Origin: Dysgonomonas hofstadii
Lineage (GTDB): Bacteria; Bacteroidota; Bacteroidia; Bacteroidales; Dysgonomonadaceae
Reading direction: 5' to 3'
NCBI RefSeq assembly: GCF_014196915.1
Contig: NZ_JACIEP010000017.1
Location: 21,037-85,036 of the forward strand
DNA length: 64,000 bases
The notes below the pieces were generated by a model. The model did not search any database. It was not told the origin of the DNA and worked only from the letters and a program-made list of their open reading frames with translations. Shown here one piece after another: positions 62,267 through 64,000 of this stretch. The translations under genes were made by a program, and so were the position numbers. Numbering within the stretch: position 1 is the stretch's first letter; each line of letters starts with the position of its first letter.

Positions 62267-63796
62267 ATGGATATATTATTTATTGTGATAGCCTTCGTGG
62301 TTGGAGCAATTTTGACCTGGCTGATCCTGAATTTTGCATCCAATTCAAAATTCAAACGCCAGATTAGAGAAGCTGAACAAGAGGCTGAGGTAATTAAGAA
62401 GAATAAGCTGCTGGAAGTAAAGGAACAAGCTTTACAAATGAAATCTGAATTTGAGAAAGAGGTAAACAACCGTAATGCGAAAATTCAGTCGACAGAAAGC
62501 AAGTTGAAACAAAGGGAATTAACCCTTAACCAGAAGCAGGAAGAACTTCAACGCAAGAAAAACGAAGCAGACACTATCAAGGCCAATCTGGACACACAGC
62601 TGGAAGTTGTGGAAAAGAAAAAGCAGGACCTGGACAAGCTACACAGGCAAGAAGTGGAACGTCTTGAAGCACTTTCGGGCCTATCGGCCGAAGAAGTAAA
62701 AGAGAAACTTGTCGAAGCCCTGAAAGATGAAGCCCGCACCCATGCGCAGTCTTACATTAATGAAATAATGGAAGAGGCAAAAATGACCGCGAACAAAGAG
62801 GCTAAAAAAGTAGTCATCCAGTCTATTCAGCGTGTTGCCACAGAAACTGCGATAGAAAACGCGATTACCGTTTTCCACATAGAATCGGACGAAATAAAAG
62901 GACGCATCATCGGACGTGAAGGGCGTAACATCCGTGCGCTGGAAGCTGCCACAGGAATAGAGATCGTTGTTGACGATACTCCCGAAGCTATTGTGCTGTC
63001 AGGTTTCGATCCGGTGAGACGTGAAGTTGCCCGTCTGGCACTTCACCAACTGGTGGCTGATGGCCGTATACACCCAGCACGTATCGAGGAAGTGGTAGCC
63101 AAAGTAAAGAAACAGATCGAGGAGGAAATCATTGAGACAGGCAAGCGTACCGCTATCGATCTTGGCATACACGGACTGCATCCGGAATTGATCCGCCTTG
63201 TCGGTAAAATGAAATACCGTTCTTCATACGGACAAAACCTATTGCAACATGCCCGCGAAACAGCCAATCTGTGCGCAATAATGGCTTCGGAACTGGGACT
63301 GAATGTGAAGAAAGCAAAAAGAGCGGGATTATTACACGATATAGGAAAAGTTCCCGATGATGAACCGGAACTACCTCACGCATTGTTAGGTATGAAGCTG
63401 GCCGAGAAATATAAGGAAAAACCTGATGTATGTAACGCCATTGGGGCCCACCACGATGAAGCGGAAATGACCAGCCTGCTGGCTCCTATCGTTCAGGTAT
63501 GTGATGCTATTTCAGGTGCCCGTCCGGGTGCCCGCCGTGAAATTGTAGAAGCATACATCAAACGCCTGAATGATCTTGAGCAATTGGCACTGTCTTATCC
63601 GGGTGTACTGAAAACATATGCCATACAGGCCGGACGCGAACTGCGTGTGATTGTGGGTGCAGACAAGATAGACGATGTAGAAACAGAAAAACTATCGGCC
63701 GATATAGCTAAAAAAATACAGGACGAAATGACTTATCCGGGACAAGTGAAGATTACGGTTATCCGCGAAACCCGTGCTGTAAGTTACGCTAAATAA
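62267..63796 (+). CDS. rny: Ribonuclease Y
   Basis: The 509-residue protein has an N-terminal membrane anchor ([19 protein letters not shown]), a long coiled coil (about 30-165) and a KH domain (about 205-270, [36 protein letters not shown]). The HD phosphohydrolase domain starts near 320 ([21 protein letters not shown]). It starts mRNA decay at the membrane. Length and domains are normal for the family. Confidence 0.95.
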   Translation: MDILFIVIAFVVGAILTWLILNFASNSKFKRQIREAEQEAEVIKKNKLLEVKEQALQMKSEFEKEVNNRNAKIQSTESKLKQRELTLNQKQEELQRKKNEADTIKANLDTQLEVVEKKKQDLDKLHRQEVERLEALSGLSAEEVKEKLVEALKDEARTHAQSYINEIMEEAKMTANKEAKKVVIQSIQRVATETAIENAITVFHIESDEIKGRIIGREGRNIRALEAATGIEIVVDDTPEAIVLSGFDPVRREVARLALHQLVADGRIHPARIEEVVAKVKKQIEEEIIETGKRTAIDLGIHGLHPELIRLVGKMKYRSSYGQNLLQHARETANLCAIMASELGLNVKKAKRAGLLHDIGKVPDDEPELPHALLGMKLAEKYKEKPDVCNAIGAHHDEAEMTSLLAPIVQVCDAISGARPGARREIVEAYIKRLNDLEQLALSYPGVLKTYAIQAGRELRVIVGADKIDDVETEKLSADIAKKIQDEMTYPGQVKITVIRETRAVSYAK

Positions 63797-63815
63797 AATA
63801 CCATTATATATTTAA

Positions 63816-63852
63816 CAGGGGTAATTGAATGAACAATTACCCCTGTTTTTTT
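63816..63852 (+). terminator. Terminator after rny
   Basis: CAGGGGTAATTG at 63816-63827 pairs with CAATTACCCCTG at 63834-63845 across AATGAA, followed by TTTTTTT. Confidence 0.9.
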
Positions 63853-63871
63853 ATTTAATAAGATAGAATAA

Positions 63872-63940
63872 GTTTATCTATAGGATGCTAATTGGTTAAT
63901 ATGCCGATATGCCAATGAAAGCATGATCTTTGAAATGGAT
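63872..63940. repeat. Partial copy of the dispersed TTTATCTATAGGAT... repeat
   Basis: GTTTATCTATAGGAT is followed by ATATGCCGATATGCCAATG and GATCTTTGAAA, matching parts of the mosaics at 15.78 and 19.90 kb. It runs toward the window edge with no gene visible. Confidence 0.55.
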
Positions 63941-64000
63941 AAAGTTGACAAGTAAACGGGATACAAGTAAACAAGTTTTTCGTTTTTTGTATTTTACTAC

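Noticed and set aside
1..64000. CRISPR array, tRNA or rRNA genes, prophage or transposase genes
   Set aside because: No regularly spaced repeats, cloverleaf sequences, rRNA motifs, phage genes or transposase domains were recognised on reading; a dedicated tRNA scan would be needed to exclude a missed tRNA.

Overview
The window is a chromosomal segment of a Bacteroidota bacterium, most likely a Bacteroidales relative of Dysgonomonas or Parabacteroides. The protein families are ones typical of that phylum: DUF5606, DUF3822, DUF5686, DUF4271, DUF3078, DUF4468, a SecG with a Pro/Ala tail, and an LptE/sigma-54-activator operon. At least fifteen genes are preceded by the Bacteroidota -7 box TAnnTTTG, some with a TTTG or TTG about 18-20 bases upstream. 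The genus is an inference; the phylum is well supported.

Layout. 1-7.7 kb: the end of an AraC-type regulator, a GC-rich palindromic intergenic element, and a carbohydrate locus. In that locus a Nudix-derived NrtR/AraR-type repressor diverges from a GH3 glycosidase and a TonB-dependent receptor across two palindromic operators; a secreted EEP-family phosphodiesterase follows. 7.7-15.7 kb: housekeeping genes (holA, amn, a sigma-54 activator-lptE-TPR-secG operon, menA with a phosphoesterase). 15.7-21.8 kb: a GT39-type glycosyltransferase flanked by two copies of a small RNA gene, rmuC, a small HExxH membrane protein, a lipoprotein MsrB-MsrA fusion, and mosaic dispersed repeats. 21.9-27.8 kb: a minus-strand operon of a Tat-exported Gfo/Idh oxidoreductase, a HEAT-DUF1080-DUF1080 protein and an SGNH hydrolase. 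This looks like an oxidation-elimination route for glycosides. 28.7-35.5 kb: a TetR-controlled tripartite ABC-2 exporter resembling E. coli cecR-ybhGFSR, with YbhF split into two genes and TolC included. 35.7-42.8 kb: a RecD-like helicase, DUF3822-rsmD, the third small RNA copy, a DUF5686 protein and aspartokinase. 43.2-49.3 kb: the energy-transduction cluster exbB-exbD-exbD-tonB, then a small membrane protein, a PstS-like lipoprotein and a TPR protein. 49.4-60.8 kb: metK behind a SAM-II-type riboswitch, DUF4271-hemD, a YgjP metallopeptidase, cdd, a LysM glucosaminidase, DUF3078, DUF4468, an SDR, a degenerate GxxExxY protein, trmD, and a sigma factor paired with a membrane partner carrying a TonB-C-like domain. 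60.8-64 kb: a winged-helix protein, a coiled-coil protein with zapA, and rny.

The most interesting non-coding signal is a nearly identical element of about 100-150 bp present three times (near 16.25, 18.04 and 38.67 kb). Read on the minus strand, each copy has a perfect -7 box, about 70 transcribed bases and an intrinsic terminator, so it looks like a multicopy small RNA family. No CRISPR array, rRNA, tRNA, prophage or transposase gene was recognised.
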